A stretch of DNA of 64,000 bases from Clostridiales bacterium (GTDB lineage Bacteria; Bacillota; Clostridia; Oscillospirales; Oscillospiraceae): contig JAJUJI010000002.1 in NCBI GenBank assembly GCA_029265405.1, forward strand, positions 62,001-126,000. The letters are read 5' to 3'. Shown here one piece after another: positions 34,244-42,769 of this stretch; position 1 is the first letter of the stretch; every line of letters begins with the position of its first letter. The position numbers and the translations under genes were made by a program. The notes beneath the pieces were generated by a model that saw nothing but the letters and a program-made list of their open reading frames with translations, searched no databases and was not told the origin of the DNA.

Positions 34244-35353
34244 ATGAGAAAAGCATACTTGATACTGCAAAACGGAACGGTTTACGAGGGCCGCGGCTTT
34301 GGCGCGGCCGGCACGAGCATAGGCGAGCTTGTTTTTACAACGGCGATGACGGGCTGCGCCGAAAGCCTTACCGACCCCAGCTATTACGGCCAAATAGTAA
34401 TATACACCTTTCCTCAGCTGGGCAACTACGGCATAGCCGACCCGGATATGGAGAGTCCGTCGATATATGTCCGGGGCGTCGTAGTCAGGGAATTTTGCGA
34501 CGCGCCGTCCAACTTCCGCTGCGACGAGTCCGTCGAGGAATTTATGCGCCGGCACAATATAATTGGCATCTCCGGAATAGACACGCGCGAGCTTACGCAG
34601 CTGATACGCGAGGGAGGCGTAACCAACGCGGTGATAACCACGGAAGGCCCCGATTATCCGCTTGATGAGATTATAAATTTCCGGATAACCGGCTCCGTTG
34701 AAAGCACAAGCGTCAAGGAGGCGCATACCCTGGAGCCTGAAGGGGAAGCCGAATTCCGCGTGGCGCTGATAGACTACGGCGCAAAAAACAGCATAGCCGC
34801 AAATCTGCTGAAGCGCGGCTGCCGGGTCACAGTATATCCCTACAATGTTTCCGCCGAGGAGATACTGGGCGGCGGCTACGACGGGGTCATGCTCACCAAC
34901 GGCCCCGGAGATCCGGCCGACAACGTATACAGCATAGAGCAGATTAAGAAGCTGCTGGGCAAGCTGCCTATGTTTGGCATCTGCCTTGGCCACCAAATGA
35001 TGGCGCTAGCGGCGGGAGCGGGCAGGATAAAGCTGAAATACGGCCACAGGGGAGCAAACCAGCCCGTTAAGGACCTTAAAACCGGGAGAGTCTACATCAC
35101 CAGCCAGAACCACGGCTACGCCGCCGCGGTCGAAGGGCTCGAAAGCACCGGCGGTGAGCTGCGCTTTGTCAACGTAAACGACGGAACCTGCGAGGGCATT
35201 GATTATCCCCAATACGGCGCGTTTTCGCTACAGTTCCATCCGGAGGCGCACGGAGGCCCGCTGGACTGCGAGTTTGCCTTCGACAGGTTTATAAGCCTGA
35301 TGCGCGAATTCAGGCTGAAGGCTGAAGCAAAGGAGGGGACGGCAAATGCCTAG
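34244..35353 (+). CDS. carA: Carbamoyl-phosphate synthase, small (glutaminase) subunit
   Basis: The 369-residue subunit supplies ammonia from glutamine to CarB. The N-terminal domain (LILQNGTVYEGRGFGAAG...GMTGCAESLTDPSYYGQI type) is followed by a class I amidotransferase with catalytic Cys247 in FGICLGHQMM and His332/Glu334 in QFHPEAHGG. The gene overlaps carB by 8 bp. The product feeds pyrimidine and arginine synthesis. Confidence 0.97.
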   Translation: MRKAYLILQNGTVYEGRGFGAAGTSIGELVFTTAMTGCAESLTDPSYYGQIVIYTFPQLGNYGIADPDMESPSIYVRGVVVREFCDAPSNFRCDESVEEFMRRHNIIGISGIDTRELTQLIREGGVTNAVITTEGPDYPLDEIINFRITGSVESTSVKEAHTLEPEGEAEFRVALIDYGAKNSIAANLLKRGCRVTVYPYNVSAEEILGGGYDGVMLTNGPGDPADNVYSIEQIKKLLGKLPMFGICLGHQMMALAAGAGRIKLKYGHRGANQPVKDLKTGRVYITSQNHGYAAAVEGLESTGGELRFVNVNDGTCEGIDYPQYGAFSLQFHPEAHGGPLDCEFAFDRFISLMREFRLKAEAKEGTANA

Positions 35354-38300
35354 GGATACTTCCATAAAAAAAGTGCTTGTCATAGGCTCGGGCCCCATAG
35401 TCATCGGCCAGGCCGCCGAATTCGACTACGCCGGGACTCAGGCCTGCAGGGTGCTCAAAAGCGAGGGTGTAAAAACCGTTCTTGTAAACTCAAACCCGGC
35501 CACAATCATGACCGACGGCGAGATGGCCGACTCGGTTTACCTTGAGCCGCTTTGCGAGGAAACAATAAGGCGCATAATTTTAAAGGAGAAGCCGGACTCG
35601 CTTCTGGCCGGCCTCGGCGGACAGACCGGCCTGACGCTCGCCATGAGGCTGTCGCGCGAGGGCTTTCTGGAAAAGCACGGGGTGCGCCTTATCGGCACCA
35701 ACGCCGAGGCCATAGACAAGGCCGAGGACAGGCAGCTATTCAAGGAGGCAATGAAAAAGATAGGCCAGCCGGTCATTCCCTCGGACATAGCCAACGATGT
35801 GGAGACGGCCCTTAAAGTGGCCGAGCGCATAGGCTATCCGGTCATAGTCCGCCCCGCCTTCACTCTGGGCGGCGCGGGAGGCGGAGTGGCCTACAACGCC
35901 GATGAGCTGGCCTCCGTCGCCGGCACGGGGCTTGAAATGTCGCCCATTACCCAGGTTCTTATAGAAAAATATATTTACGGCTGGAAGGAAATCGAGTTTG
36001 AAGTCATGCGCGACCATGCGGGCAACGCCATCTGCGTGTGCAGCATGGAAAATTTCGATCCGGTCGGCATCCATACCGGAGACAGCATAGTCGTAGCGCC
36101 GGCCCTGACGCTTGCCGACAGGGAGTATCAGATGCTGCGCTCGGCGGCTATCGGCATTATAAACGAGATGGGCATAGAGGGCGGCTGCAACTGCCAGTTT
36201 GCCTTAAACCCCGGCAGCTTTGATTACGCCGTAATAGAGGTCAATCCCAGGGTTTCGCGCTCCTCGGCTCTTGCCAGCAAGGCCACGGGCTATCCTATAG
36301 CTAAGGTTTCGACTAAGATAGCTCTGGGCTATACGCTGGACGAAATACAAAACGATATAACCGGCAAGACCTGGGCCTGCTTCGAGCCGGCGCTGGACTA
36401 TGTGGTGGTCAAGCTCCCGAAATGGCCCTTCGACAAGTTCCACGGCGCCAGCAGGAAGCTCGGCTCGCAGATGAAGGCGACCGGAGAGGTCATGAGCATA
36501 GCCCACAGCTTCGAGGCCGCGCTTATGAAGGCGGTGCGCGGCGCCGAGATCGGGCTGGATACTCTCAACAGGGCGCCGGACGGCTCGGCCTCCCTCGAAA
36601 AGCGCCTGCGCCGCATGGACGATTTGCGCCTGTTTACGGTCTTTGAAGCTATCAAGGCGGGCTGGAGCGACGACAGGCTTTATGAGGCGACCAAAATAGA
36701 CAGGTGGTTTTTGGACAAGCTGAGAAATCTTGCCTGCTACGAATCGGCCATAAAGGGTACTGAGCTGACGGAGGAGCAGTATCAGGACGGCAAGCGCCTG
36801 GGCTATACCGACGCGGCACTCGAGCGCATCTCCGGGCACAGGCTCCCCATGAGGCTGCTCCCCAGCTATAAGATAGTCGATACCTGCGCCGCCGAATTCA
36901 AGGCGAGAACGCCCTACTTTTACGCCTCTTACGACAAAAACTGCGACTCCAGAAGCTTTCCCAGGAGCGGAAAGCAAACCGTGATAGTCTTGGGCTCCGG
37001 GCCTATACGCATAGGCCAGGGCATAGAGTTTGACTACAGTTCCGTCCACTGCGTCAATACGCTGAAGGATATGGGCTATGACGTGGTTATCATAAACAAC
37101 AACCCCGAAACCGTATCGACGGACTATGACACGGCCGACAGGCTCTATTTCGAGCCGCTGACGCCGGAGGACGTCATGGGCGTTATAGCCGCGGAAAACC
37201 CTGTGGGAGTCGTGGTGGCGTTCGGGGGTCAGACGGCAATCAAGCTGACGGGCTGCCTTGACAGGAACGGGATAAGGATACTCGGCACCTCCGCCGAGGG
37301 CATAGACATAGCCGAGGACAGGGTCAAATTTGACGCCCTGCTTGAAAAACTGGGGATTAGCCGTCCGCGCGGAATGGGCGTAAGCTCCATGGAGGAGGCT
37401 TTGAAGGCCGCCGAAGAGCTGGGCTATCCCGTCCTTCTGCGCCCCTCGTATGTAATAGGCGGGCAGAATATGGTCATCGCCAACGACAGGAGCGACGTGG
37501 AGCGCTATATGGCGCTGATACTGGCCGGCGGCGGCGAGTATTCGGTGCTTATGGACAAGTATATGCCGGGCGTCGAGCTTGAGGTGGACGTAATCTCGGA
37601 CGGCAAGGACGTGCTCATACCCGGCATTATGCAGCATATAGAGCGCGCCGGCGTGCACAGCGGCGACTCGATAGCCGTATACCCGCCCTACAGCCTGACG
37701 GACAGGATGATGGAGGTGGTTGTGGACTGCTCGGAGAAGCTGGCGCTCGCCCTCGGCACCAGGGGTCTGGTGAATATCCAATACCTAATCTACGGCGACA
37801 GGCTTTATGTCATTGAGGTTAACCCCCGCGCCTCAAGGACCGTGCCCTACCTCAGCAAGGTGACGGGCATACCCATGGTGGATGTGGCGTCCCGCATCAT
37901 GATGGGCGCTACCCTGAGCGGGCTTGGCTATAAGGGCGGCCTATGCGACACTCCGCCCTACTACACGGTAAAGGTGCCGGTTTTTTCCTTTGAAAAGCTC
38001 TCCGACGCCAACTCCCAGCTTGGGCCGGAGATGAAATCCACGGGAGAGGTTTTGGGCATCGGGCGCACCCTGAACGAGGCCCTGTTCAAGGGCTTTGCGG
38101 CCGCGGGCTATAGGGCCTCGGCTTTGGAGCTGGCAAAAAAAGGCGTGCTGCTGAGCGTCGAAAACCACGAGCTGCCGGAGGTAATCGGCCTTGCGAAAAA
38201 GCTCGGAGACCTGAAGCTGAAGATATACGCCACTCCCGACACGGCGGATGTGGTCGCCGGTCTTGGAATAAGGGTTGAGAGGGTGGACAAGCGCCGCACC

Positions 38301-39365
38301 TTCGAGCTAATAAAAGAAGGCGAAATTTCGCTGGTCATATATACCGGCGCGCTTTACGACGATACCCTGGCGGAGTATATAGAGCTGCACGGCCACGCCG
38401 TGCGCTGCGGCGTTCCCTGCCTCACCTCCCTTGACACGGCGGGCGCAATGGCGGACATGCTGGCCAGCCGCTACAATACCGGCAACACCGAGCTTGTGGA
38501 TCTCAACAACATGCGCACGGGGCGCAGGATACTGCATTTTGCCAAGATGCAGGGCTGCGGCAACGATTATATATATTTCGACAACCGGGACGGCTCCATT
38601 GAAAGCCCCGAGTCCCTTTCCGTAAGCATTTGCGACAGGCATTACGGAATAGGCGGCTACGGCATCGTGCTGATAGAAAACAGCGAAATCGCGGACGCGA
38701 GGATGCGGATATTCAACCGCGACGGCAGCGAGGGCAAGATGGCCGGAAACAGCATACGCTGCGTGGCCAAGTACCTGTATGACAAGGGTATAATCAAAAA
38801 AGAGGTCATGGACATAGAAACGAACACGGGCGTAAGGACCTGCCGCCTTTATCTCAGAAACAAGCGCGTAAGCACGGTCAGCGTGGACATGGGCAAGGCG
38901 GAGCTGCACCCGACTTCCCTGCCCTCAACCTTTGACGGCGACAGGGTAATAGACCGTCCGGCGGTAATAGGCGGAGCGGAATACAAGATAACCTGCGCTT
39001 CAATAGGAAACCCTCATTGCGTCGTGTTTTGCGACGATATTGACTCGCTGAACCTTGAAAGGATAGGGCCGGAGTTTGAAAACGCCGAATACTTCCCTGA
39101 GCGCGTCAACACGGAATTTGTGCGCGTTGTAAACGAGAACACGCTGCGCATGCGGGTATATGAGCGCGGCAACGGCGAAACCTGGGCCTGCGGCACGGGA
39201 GCCTGCGCCGCCGTAGTGGCGGCGACGGAAAAGGGCCTCTTCAAAAAAGGCATGGACATTACCGCAAAGCTCATCGGCGGAGACCTGACGGTAAATTACA
39301 CGGACGAAAGAGTCACCCTTACCGGCGACGCGGTATTGGTCTACGAGGGCTTTTTCGAGTTTTAA
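35346..39365 (+). CDS. carB: CarB-DapF fusion: carbamoyl-phosphate synthase large subunit joined to diaminopimelate epimerase
   Basis: One uninterrupted 1339-codon frame. Residues 1-1056 are a full-length CarB: two ATP-grasp halves, starting VLVIGSGPIVIGQAAEFDYAG and (about 545) VIVLGSGPIRIGQGIEFDYSS, then the MGS-like allosteric domain ending ELVDLNNM. From about 1061 (ILHFAKMQGCGNDYIYF) the protein is a complete DapF, with both epimerase cysteines: Cys1139 in GNSIRCVAKYL and Cys1282 in ETWACGTGAC. There is essentially no linker. DapF makes meso-diaminopimelate from LL-DAP. An in-frame ATG at 38511 could allow separate DapF translation, but its upstream GTGGA is weak. AGGAGG precedes the carB ATG. 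Confidence 0.95.
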   Translation: MPRDTSIKKVLVIGSGPIVIGQAAEFDYAGTQACRVLKSEGVKTVLVNSNPATIMTDGEMADSVYLEPLCEETIRRIILKEKPDSLLAGLGGQTGLTLAMRLSREGFLEKHGVRLIGTNAEAIDKAEDRQLFKEAMKKIGQPVIPSDIANDVETALKVAERIGYPVIVRPAFTLGGAGGGVAYNADELASVAGTGLEMSPITQVLIEKYIYGWKEIEFEVMRDHAGNAICVCSMENFDPVGIHTGDSIVVAPALTLADREYQMLRSAAIGIINEMGIEGGCNCQFALNPGSFDYAVIEVNPRVSRSSALASKATGYPIAKVSTKIALGYTLDEIQNDITGKTWACFEPALDYVVVKLPKWPFDKFHGASRKLGSQMKATGEVMSIAHSFEAALMKAVRGAEIGLDTLNRAPDGSASLEKRLRRMDDLRLFTVFEAIKAGWSDDRLYEATKIDRWFLDKLRNLACYESAIKGTELTEEQYQDGKRLGYTDAALERISGHRLPMRLLPSYKIVDTCAAEFKARTPYFYASYDKNCDSRSFPRSGKQTVIVLGSGPIRIGQGIEFDYSSVHCVNTLKDMGYDVVIINNNPETVSTDYDTADRLYFEPLTPEDVMGVIAAENPVGVVVAFGGQTAIKLTGCLDRNGIRILGTSAEGIDIAEDRVKFDALLEKLGISRPRGMGVSSMEEALKAAEELGYPVLLRPSYVIGGQNMVIANDRSDVERYMALILAGGGEYSVLMDKYMPGVELEVDVISDGKDVLIPGIMQHIERAGVHSGDSIAVYPPYSLTDRMMEVVVDCSEKLALALGTRGLVNIQYLIYGDRLYVIEVNPRASRTVPYLSKVTGIPMVDVASRIMMGATLSGLGYKGGLCDTPPYYTVKVPVFSFEKLSDANSQLGPEMKSTGEVLGIGRTLNEALFKGFAAAGYRASALELAKKGVLLSVENHELPEVIGLAKKLGDLKLKIYATPDTADVVAGLGIRVERVDKRRTFELIKEGEISLVIYTGALYDDTLAEYIELHGHAVRCGVPCLTSLDTAGAMADMLASRYNTGNTELVDLNNMRTGRRILHFAKMQGCGNDYIYFDNRDGSIESPESLSVSICDRHYGIGGYGIVLIENSEIADARMRIFNRDGSEGKMAGNSIRCVAKYLYDKGIIKKEVMDIETNTGVRTCRLYLRNKRVSTVSVDMGKAELHPTSLPSTFDGDRVIDRPAVIGGAEYKITCASIGNPHCVVFCDDIDSLNLERIGPEFENAEYFPERVNTEFVRVVNENTLRMRVYERGNGETWACGTGACAAVVAATEKGLFKKGMDITAKLIGGDLTVNYTDERVTLTGDAVLVYEGFFEF

Positions 39366-39384
39366 TTGCAGCAAATCGACAACG

Positions 39385-39414
39385 GCGCGGCGGGATGCAG
39401 GCATCCCGCCGCGC
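39385..39414. terminator. Perfect 14-bp hairpin after the carB-dapF gene
   Basis: GCGCGGCGGGATGC and GCATCCCGCCGCGC flank a 2-nt centre, 20 nt after the stop codon. No T-run follows, so Rho-independent termination is uncertain. Confidence 0.55.
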
Positions 39415-39426
39415 GCTTGGAGTCTT

Positions 39427-40830
39427 ATGAGAAAAAAACAAATAACCGGATTTATCCTTGCGGGCGCGATTTTAGCGGCCGGCCTTCTTCTGCCGGAAGC
39501 CTTCCTGACTCGCGCCGGCGGCCTCACTCTTGAGGGGGCGCGAACTATCGCGCTCCTTGCGGCCTTTCTTGCTACGCTGATAACCGAGGCGGCCCACCCC
39601 CTGCTTCTCAGCCTTATCTTTACGGGGCTTATGCCGCTTACAGGAGTGACCACAACGCTCGGCGAGGCGCTTTCGGGCTATTCCAGCCCCCTGTCGCTAT
39701 TCATTATAGCCTCCTTCGGGATAGCCGGCGCCTTTTCCTCCGTTCCGACGCCAAGGCGCATATTAAGGGCGCTGCTTAGGCGCTTCGGCGGCAGCTCCGA
39801 GTCCATATTGCTGGCGCTCATGCTGTGCACGGCGCTGGTATCCTCGGTGCTTTCCAACGTGCCCTGCTGCGCTATGTTCATGGCTCTGGGAAAGGAGCTT
39901 TTGGGCATGTATGAGGAGGGCGAGGCCAGACGGCGCTCCGGCAGGGCCTTCATGATAGCCATACCGGTGGCGACTATGATAGGCGGCTGCGTAACCCCGC
40001 CCGGAAGCTCGGTCAACATGCTGGCCATATCGATGCTTGAGCAGTACACGGGCAGGACTATTGGCTTTATGCAATGGACGCTTGCGGGTTTGCCCTTCGC
40101 CGCCCTCGCGCTTCCCGCAAGCTGGCTGCTTATATGCAAAATACACAAACCCGCGCCAATCTCAAAAGAAGCGGCGGAGGCCTACATATCGGGCATGAAT
40201 ATCCCGGCCTATATCGACAGTCGTGAAAAAAGGGTTTTGGCGGCCTTCGCCGTCCTCCTGGTGCTTTTCGCGGCGTCCTCATGGATTAAAGGGCTAGATA
40301 TAATATTGGTAGCCGTGCTGGGCTGCTGCTTTATGTGCCTGCCCTTTGCGGGCATAATAAGCGCAGGCGACTTCATAGGGAGCGTGAATTGGACCTCGGT
40401 TTTTTTGACGGCAAGCGTGCTTTCCATGGGGCAGGCCATAATGGACAACGGCGTCAGCGGCTGGCTGGCCTCGCTCATGCCGACGGCGCATATGGGGGCG
40501 GTTCCGCTGGTGGCCTTCGCTTCCCTTCTGACCTTCGCGCTGCTTGTAATAGTGCCGGTCTCCTTGCCGCTGATAACAATACTTACAGCCCCGCTGACGG
40601 CTCTGGCCGCCGCCTCCGGCTTTCCGCCGGAGCTTGTCATGCTGACGGCGGGCTTTGCGGGCGGCTGCTGCTTCCTGCTGCCTCTGGATGTGGTCCCCCT
40701 GCTCACCTTCGGGACTGGCTATTATACTATGGGCGACTGCTTTAAAAGCTCCGCGCCGCTTCAGGGCTGGCTTACCGTCGTAATGAGCCTTTGGTTTCCG
40801 CTGGCGGCAAGGCTGATGGGCTGGCTGTAA
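39427..40830 (+). CDS. SLC13/DASS-family permease
   Basis: The 467-residue integral membrane protein has about 11-12 hydrophobic segments. SSVLSNVPCCAMFMALG and IGGCVTPPGSSVNMLAIS correspond to the two substrate/sodium-binding loops of the divalent anion:sodium symporters, which usually carry dicarboxylates or sulfate. The first usual SNT triad is replaced by SNV, and the substrate cannot be predicted. It follows the carB-dapF hairpin by 13 nt, so read-through from that operon is possible. Confidence 0.85.
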   Translation: MRKKQITGFILAGAILAAGLLLPEAFLTRAGGLTLEGARTIALLAAFLATLITEAAHPLLLSLIFTGLMPLTGVTTTLGEALSGYSSPLSLFIIASFGIAGAFSSVPTPRRILRALLRRFGGSSESILLALMLCTALVSSVLSNVPCCAMFMALGKELLGMYEEGEARRRSGRAFMIAIPVATMIGGCVTPPGSSVNMLAISMLEQYTGRTIGFMQWTLAGLPFAALALPASWLLICKIHKPAPISKEAAEAYISGMNIPAYIDSREKRVLAAFAVLLVLFAASSWIKGLDIILVAVLGCCFMCLPFAGIISAGDFIGSVNWTSVFLTASVLSMGQAIMDNGVSGWLASLMPTAHMGAVPLVAFASLLTFALLVIVPVSLPLITILTAPLTALAAASGFPPELVMLTAGFAGGCCFLLPLDVVPLLTFGTGYYTMGDCFKSSAPLQGWLTVVMSLWFPLAARLMGWL

Positions 40831-40833
40831 AGC

Positions 40834-41427
40834 TCAGGGCAGGTCGAATTCCCTGTCTATGGCCTCCGAAACCGCCTTCATGTTTTCCTCGTTGTATTCC
40901 AGCTCCCCGTTGTCAAACATAAGCGCCGCACCGAACAGCAGCGAGCGAACTATGAAGGTCTTGATTTTTTTGCTTTTTTCGGGCATTCCGACCTCCAGGC
41001 AGTACCTGTCGACAAGCTCCCTGGAAATCCTGCTAAGCCGGCTCCGCAGAGCCGCATACTCGCTGTCGAAATCCTGGCTGCTGAGCATCAGGATCGAGCG
41101 GAAGTAGGGGTTTTCCACAAGAAAGCGGATATATTCCATGCTGATTTCAAGAATGACCCTTCTTGTGGGCAGCATGGAGCTGCGCTCCAGCACCCTGCGC
41201 TGACGCTTTTCCCATAAATTGTTTATATATTCAATAATGGCCGCTATGAATTCCTGCTTGTCCTTGAAGTGCTTGTAGGGAGCGGCGCAGGATACCCCGC
41301 ATCTGTCGGCTATGCGTCGCACCGAAAAGTTCTGCACCCCGTATTTGTTCAGCTCCTGGATGCCTGCCTCAATAAGCTGATCATGCAGCGTCCTGCCGCC
41401 GTCCGCAGGCTGCCTCGCTTCGGGCAT
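40834..41427 (-). CDS. TetR/AcrR-family transcriptional regulator
   Basis: The 197-residue repressor has the TetR helix-turn-helix at its N terminus: GIQELNKYGVQNFSVRRIADRCGVSCAAPYKHFKDKQEFIAAI. The C-terminal ligand domain is not diagnostic. ATG 41427 follows AAGGTGG by 5 nt. The gene converges on the permease with 3 bp between stops and diverges from the fatty-acid operon, whose promoter region it shares, so it may regulate itself, fatty-acid synthesis or both. Confidence 0.9.
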   Translation of the reverse strand: MPEARQPADGGRTLHDQLIEAGIQELNKYGVQNFSVRRIADRCGVSCAAPYKHFKDKQEFIAAIIEYINNLWEKRQRRVLERSSMLPTRRVILEISMEYIRFLVENPYFRSILMLSSQDFDSEYAALRSRLSRISRELVDRYCLEVGMPEKSKKIKTFIVRSLLFGAALMFDNGELEYNEENMKAVSEAIDREFDLP

Positions 41428-41444
41428 GTAAACCACCTTGTCTT

Positions 41445-41461
41445 ATTCTTGTTGCAAGAAT
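41445..41461. promoter_or_regulatory. Candidate TetR operator ATTCTTG-TTG-CAAGAAT
   Basis: A perfect 7-bp-arm inverted repeat touches the -10 of the tetR promoter and covers its expected transcription start, a usual place for TetR autoregulation. Confidence 0.5.
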
Positions 41462-41488
41462 TATATATATTTTTGGCGTCCGTGTCAA
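41460..41488 (-). promoter_or_regulatory. Promoter of the tetR gene
   Basis: On the minus strand TTGACA (41483-41488), 17 nt and TATAAT (41460-41465) form a full consensus promoter. Confidence 0.85.
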
Positions 41489-41504
41489 ATGCCCTTATGT
41501 TATA

Positions 41505-41533
41505 TTGACACGGGGTCGGAAACATGGTAATAT
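41505..41533 (+). promoter_or_regulatory. Promoter of the fatty-acid operon
   Basis: TTGACA (41505-41510), 17 nt and TAATAT (41528-41533). It is divergent from the tetR promoter; the two -35 boxes lie inside a larger inverted repeat CCGTGTCAA (41480-41488) / TTGACACGG (41505-41513). Confidence 0.85.
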
Positions 41534-41570
41534 TTCGGACAGGTTATCAGTGTTAACCTGTCCGAAATAT
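41530..41570. promoter_or_regulatory. Perfect 17-bp-arm inverted repeat over the fatty-acid promoter start site (candidate operator)
   Basis: Arms at 41530-41546 and 41554-41570 are exact reverse complements with a 7-nt centre; the core is CGGACAGGTTA-N7-TAACCTGTCCG. It covers the end of the -10 and the start point, so a DNA operator is more likely than an RNA hairpin. It differs from the Bacillus FapR consensus. Confidence 0.75.
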
Positions 41571-41592
41571 ATTTAGCGGGGTAGCGTTTGGT

Positions 41593-42474
41593 ATGAAAAA
41601 CAACAGCGGCTATGTCCTTCTGACCGATTCCTCCTGCGACCTGTCGGAAGAAACGGTTGCGGCGCTTGGCGTGGACGTGCTGCCTCTTGTCGTCAACGTG
41701 GACGGCAGGGAATACAAGAGCTTTCCTTTTGAAAGGGAGCTGAGCACTAAGCGTTTTTACGATGCGCTGCGCGCCGGAAGGCCCGCCTCCACCTCCGCCG
41801 CCAATGCCGACTCATTTGAAAAAATTATGGCGCCCCTTCTGGAGCAGGGGAAGGATGTGCTTTACATCGGCTTCTCGTCGGCCCTCAGCGCCACCTATCA
41901 AAACGCCTGCATAGCCGCGGAGGAGCTTTGCGAAAAGTTCCCGGACAGGAGGATAGCCTGCATTGATTCCCGCTGCGCCTCGATGGGCCAGGGCCTGCTG
42001 GTCTATCTTGCGGCCAGGAAAAAGGCGTTGGGCGCGGATTTTGACGAGTTGAAGGCCTTTGTGGAGACGACCTCGCCGCAGGTTTGCCACTGGTTTACTG
42101 TGGACGACCTGCATTTTTTGAAGCGGGGCGGGCGCATCTCCGCCACTACCGCCTCGGTCGGCTCAATACTCCATATAAAGCCGATACTGCACGTGGACGA
42201 CGACGGGCGGCTTATAAGCGTGGACAAGGTAAGGGGCCGCAAGGCCTCCGTCAAGGCCTTGTTTGAAAGGGTGGAGAGCGCTTCGTCCGATATCGCCCGC
42301 CAGACCGTTATGATCAGCCACGGCGACTGCATAGAGGATGCCGAGAGCCTGGCTTCCATGATAAGGGAGTCGCTGCGCCCGGCGGAGATAATAATAAATG
42401 CCATCGGCCCCGTCATCGGAGCTCACTCCGGGCCGGGAACGCTGGCGGTGTTTTTCCTGGGCCCGAAACGATGA
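41593..42474 (+). CDS. DegV family (fatty-acid-binding, FakB-like) protein
   Basis: The 293-residue protein has the DegV start YVLLTDSSCDLSEETVAALGVDVLPLVVNVDGREY and the conserved fatty-acid-binding segments SSALSATYQNA, IDSRCASMGQGLLVYLAA, FLKRGGRISATTA and IGPVIGAHSGPGTLAVFFLG. Relatives (FakB) hold fatty acids for phosphorylation by FakA; a FakA gene is not visible here. As the first gene of the operon it may deliver exogenous fatty acids to phospholipid synthesis. The ribosome-binding site (GGGG) is weak. Confidence 0.88.
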   Translation: MKNNSGYVLLTDSSCDLSEETVAALGVDVLPLVVNVDGREYKSFPFERELSTKRFYDALRAGRPASTSAANADSFEKIMAPLLEQGKDVLYIGFSSALSATYQNACIAAEELCEKFPDRRIACIDSRCASMGQGLLVYLAARKKALGADFDELKAFVETTSPQVCHWFTVDDLHFLKRGGRISATTASVGSILHIKPILHVDDDGRLISVDKVRGRKASVKALFERVESASSDIARQTVMISHGDCIEDAESLASMIRESLRPAEIIINAIGPVIGAHSGPGTLAVFFLGPKR

Positions 42475-42541
42475 GCGTAAAAGAGCGATGAACCGGAGTC
42501 AAAATCGGCTCCCTTTCAATATAAATCTGGAGGTAATTATA

Positions 42542-42760
42542 ATGGTTTTTGAAGCGATAGCAAAGCTTATAGCGGAGCATAACGACTGCGACGTATCCGA
42601 AATAACCATGGACAGCTCCTTCGCCGAGCTGGGCATAGACTCGCTGGACACCGTGGAGATGCTGATGAATTTGGAGGAACAGCTTGGAAAGGAAATTGAG
42701 CTTGACGAGAAGGTCGAAACGGTAGGCGACCTGGTCAGGTATATTGAAGCCAGGCTTTAA
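42542..42760 (+). CDS. acpP: Acyl carrier protein
   Basis: The 72-residue protein carries the growing acyl chain on a 4'-phosphopantetheine arm. The attachment serine lies in the motif ELGIDSLDTVEMLMNLEE. ATG 42542 follows GGAGG by 6 nt; longer in-frame starts are not family-like. It lies 68 nt after degV and 9 nt before fabK. Confidence 0.95.
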   Translation: MVFEAIAKLIAEHNDCDVSEITMDSSFAELGIDSLDTVEMLMNLEEQLGKEIELDEKVETVGDLVRYIEARL

Positions 42761-42769
42761 GGTTGAATA

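Noticed and set aside
36204-37781. Long open frame (525 codons) on the minus strand inside carB
   Set aside because: It runs antisense to a conserved, full-length CarB, shows no recognisable domain, and GC-rich codon bias creates such frames throughout the window.
41530-41570. FapR operator
   Set aside because: The arms do not resemble the Bacillus FapR consensus (TTAGTACCTA-type), so it is listed only as an unassigned operator.
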